From the NCBI GenBank assembly GCA_021767325.1, contig JAASTM010000229.1:1-5012 (forward strand): a DNA stretch of 5,012 nucleotides. Direction: 5' to 3'. The stretch comes from Spirochaetales bacterium (GTDB lineage Bacteria > Spirochaetota > Spirochaetia > DSM-16054 > Sediminispirochaetaceae). Shown piece after piece: positions 4,960-5,012 of this stretch (position 1 is its first letter; the number at the start of each line of letters is the position of its first letter). The notes beneath the pieces were generated by a model. It worked only from the letters and a program-made list of their open reading frames with translations. It had not been told where the DNA came from and ran no database searches. The position numbers and the translations under genes are program-made.

Positions 4960-5012
4960 AGCCACTTTTTATATTTGAAAAAGACCAGCATCACCAGTGC
5001 CACAATCAGCAT
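4956..5012 (-). CDS. corA: C-terminal end of a CorA-type magnesium/cobalt transporter (partial, cut by the right edge)
   Basis: Only the last 18 codons and a TAG stop (4956-4958) are present, reading MLIVALVMLVFFKYKKWL. A hydrophobic helix that ends in Phe-Phe-Lys-x-Lys-Lys-Trp-Leu immediately before the stop is the characteristic C-terminus of CorA, where the second transmembrane helix is followed by a short basic cytoplasmic tail (compare the KKKKWL ending of Thermotoga CorA). The visible Met need not be a start. The gap to the flavodiiron gene is 55 bases on the same strand, so the two might share a transcript, but a promoter in the gap is equally possible. The fragment is short, hence moderate confidence. 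Confidence 0.65.
   Translation of the reverse strand: MLIVALVMLVFFKYKKWL

Overview
The window looks like ordinary chromosomal DNA from an anaerobic or oxygen-sensitive bacterium with an exporting envelope. The evidence is a class A flavodiiron protein (an O2/NO detoxifying enzyme typical of anaerobes), a lipoprotein with a relaxed lipobox (Phe-Ile-Gly-Cys) and a MalE-type periplasmic binding protein. A spirochaete would fit the lipobox style and gene mix, but that is only a guess. No mobile element, CRISPR array, rRNA or tRNA was recognised.

Left half (1-2331). A minus-strand pair is read from about 2265 leftwards. It comprises a 516-residue exported sugar-type ABC solute-binding protein with an extra N-terminal domain (599-2149) and a lipoprotein that runs off the left edge (1-555). 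Both contain a segment that weakly resembles the sulfite-oxidase-type (molybdopterin oxidoreductase) fold, apparently without the metal-ligating cysteine. A 182-bp divergent intergenic region separates them from the next gene. It holds a perfect 11-bp palindrome, a repeated 9-mer, plausible back-to-back promoters and a GNRA-capped hairpin in the leader of the binding-protein gene.

Middle (2332-3646). A plus-strand MoeB/ThiF/HesA-family adenylyltransferase converges on a minus-strand histidine phosphatase, and their 3' ends overlap by 17 bp. The adenylyltransferase keeps the ATP site and the zinc tetracysteine, but it has no cysteine in the loop where MoeB and ThiF carry one.

Right (3647-5012). 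The flavodiiron protein gene (GTG start, strong ribosome binding site) lies upstream of the phosphatase on the same strand. The last 18 codons of a CorA-type magnesium transporter lie upstream of that. The short gap between corA and the flavodiiron gene contains an AT-rich repeated motif and an imperfect palindrome.

How the parts fit. The right-hand genes look like housekeeping and stress functions. The left-hand part is the more curious: two exported proteins with a possibly shared molybdopterin-oxidoreductase-like fold sit divergent from a MoeB-like enzyme. A functional link between them is a hypothesis only; no moaD/thiS partner and no ABC permease is visible in the window.
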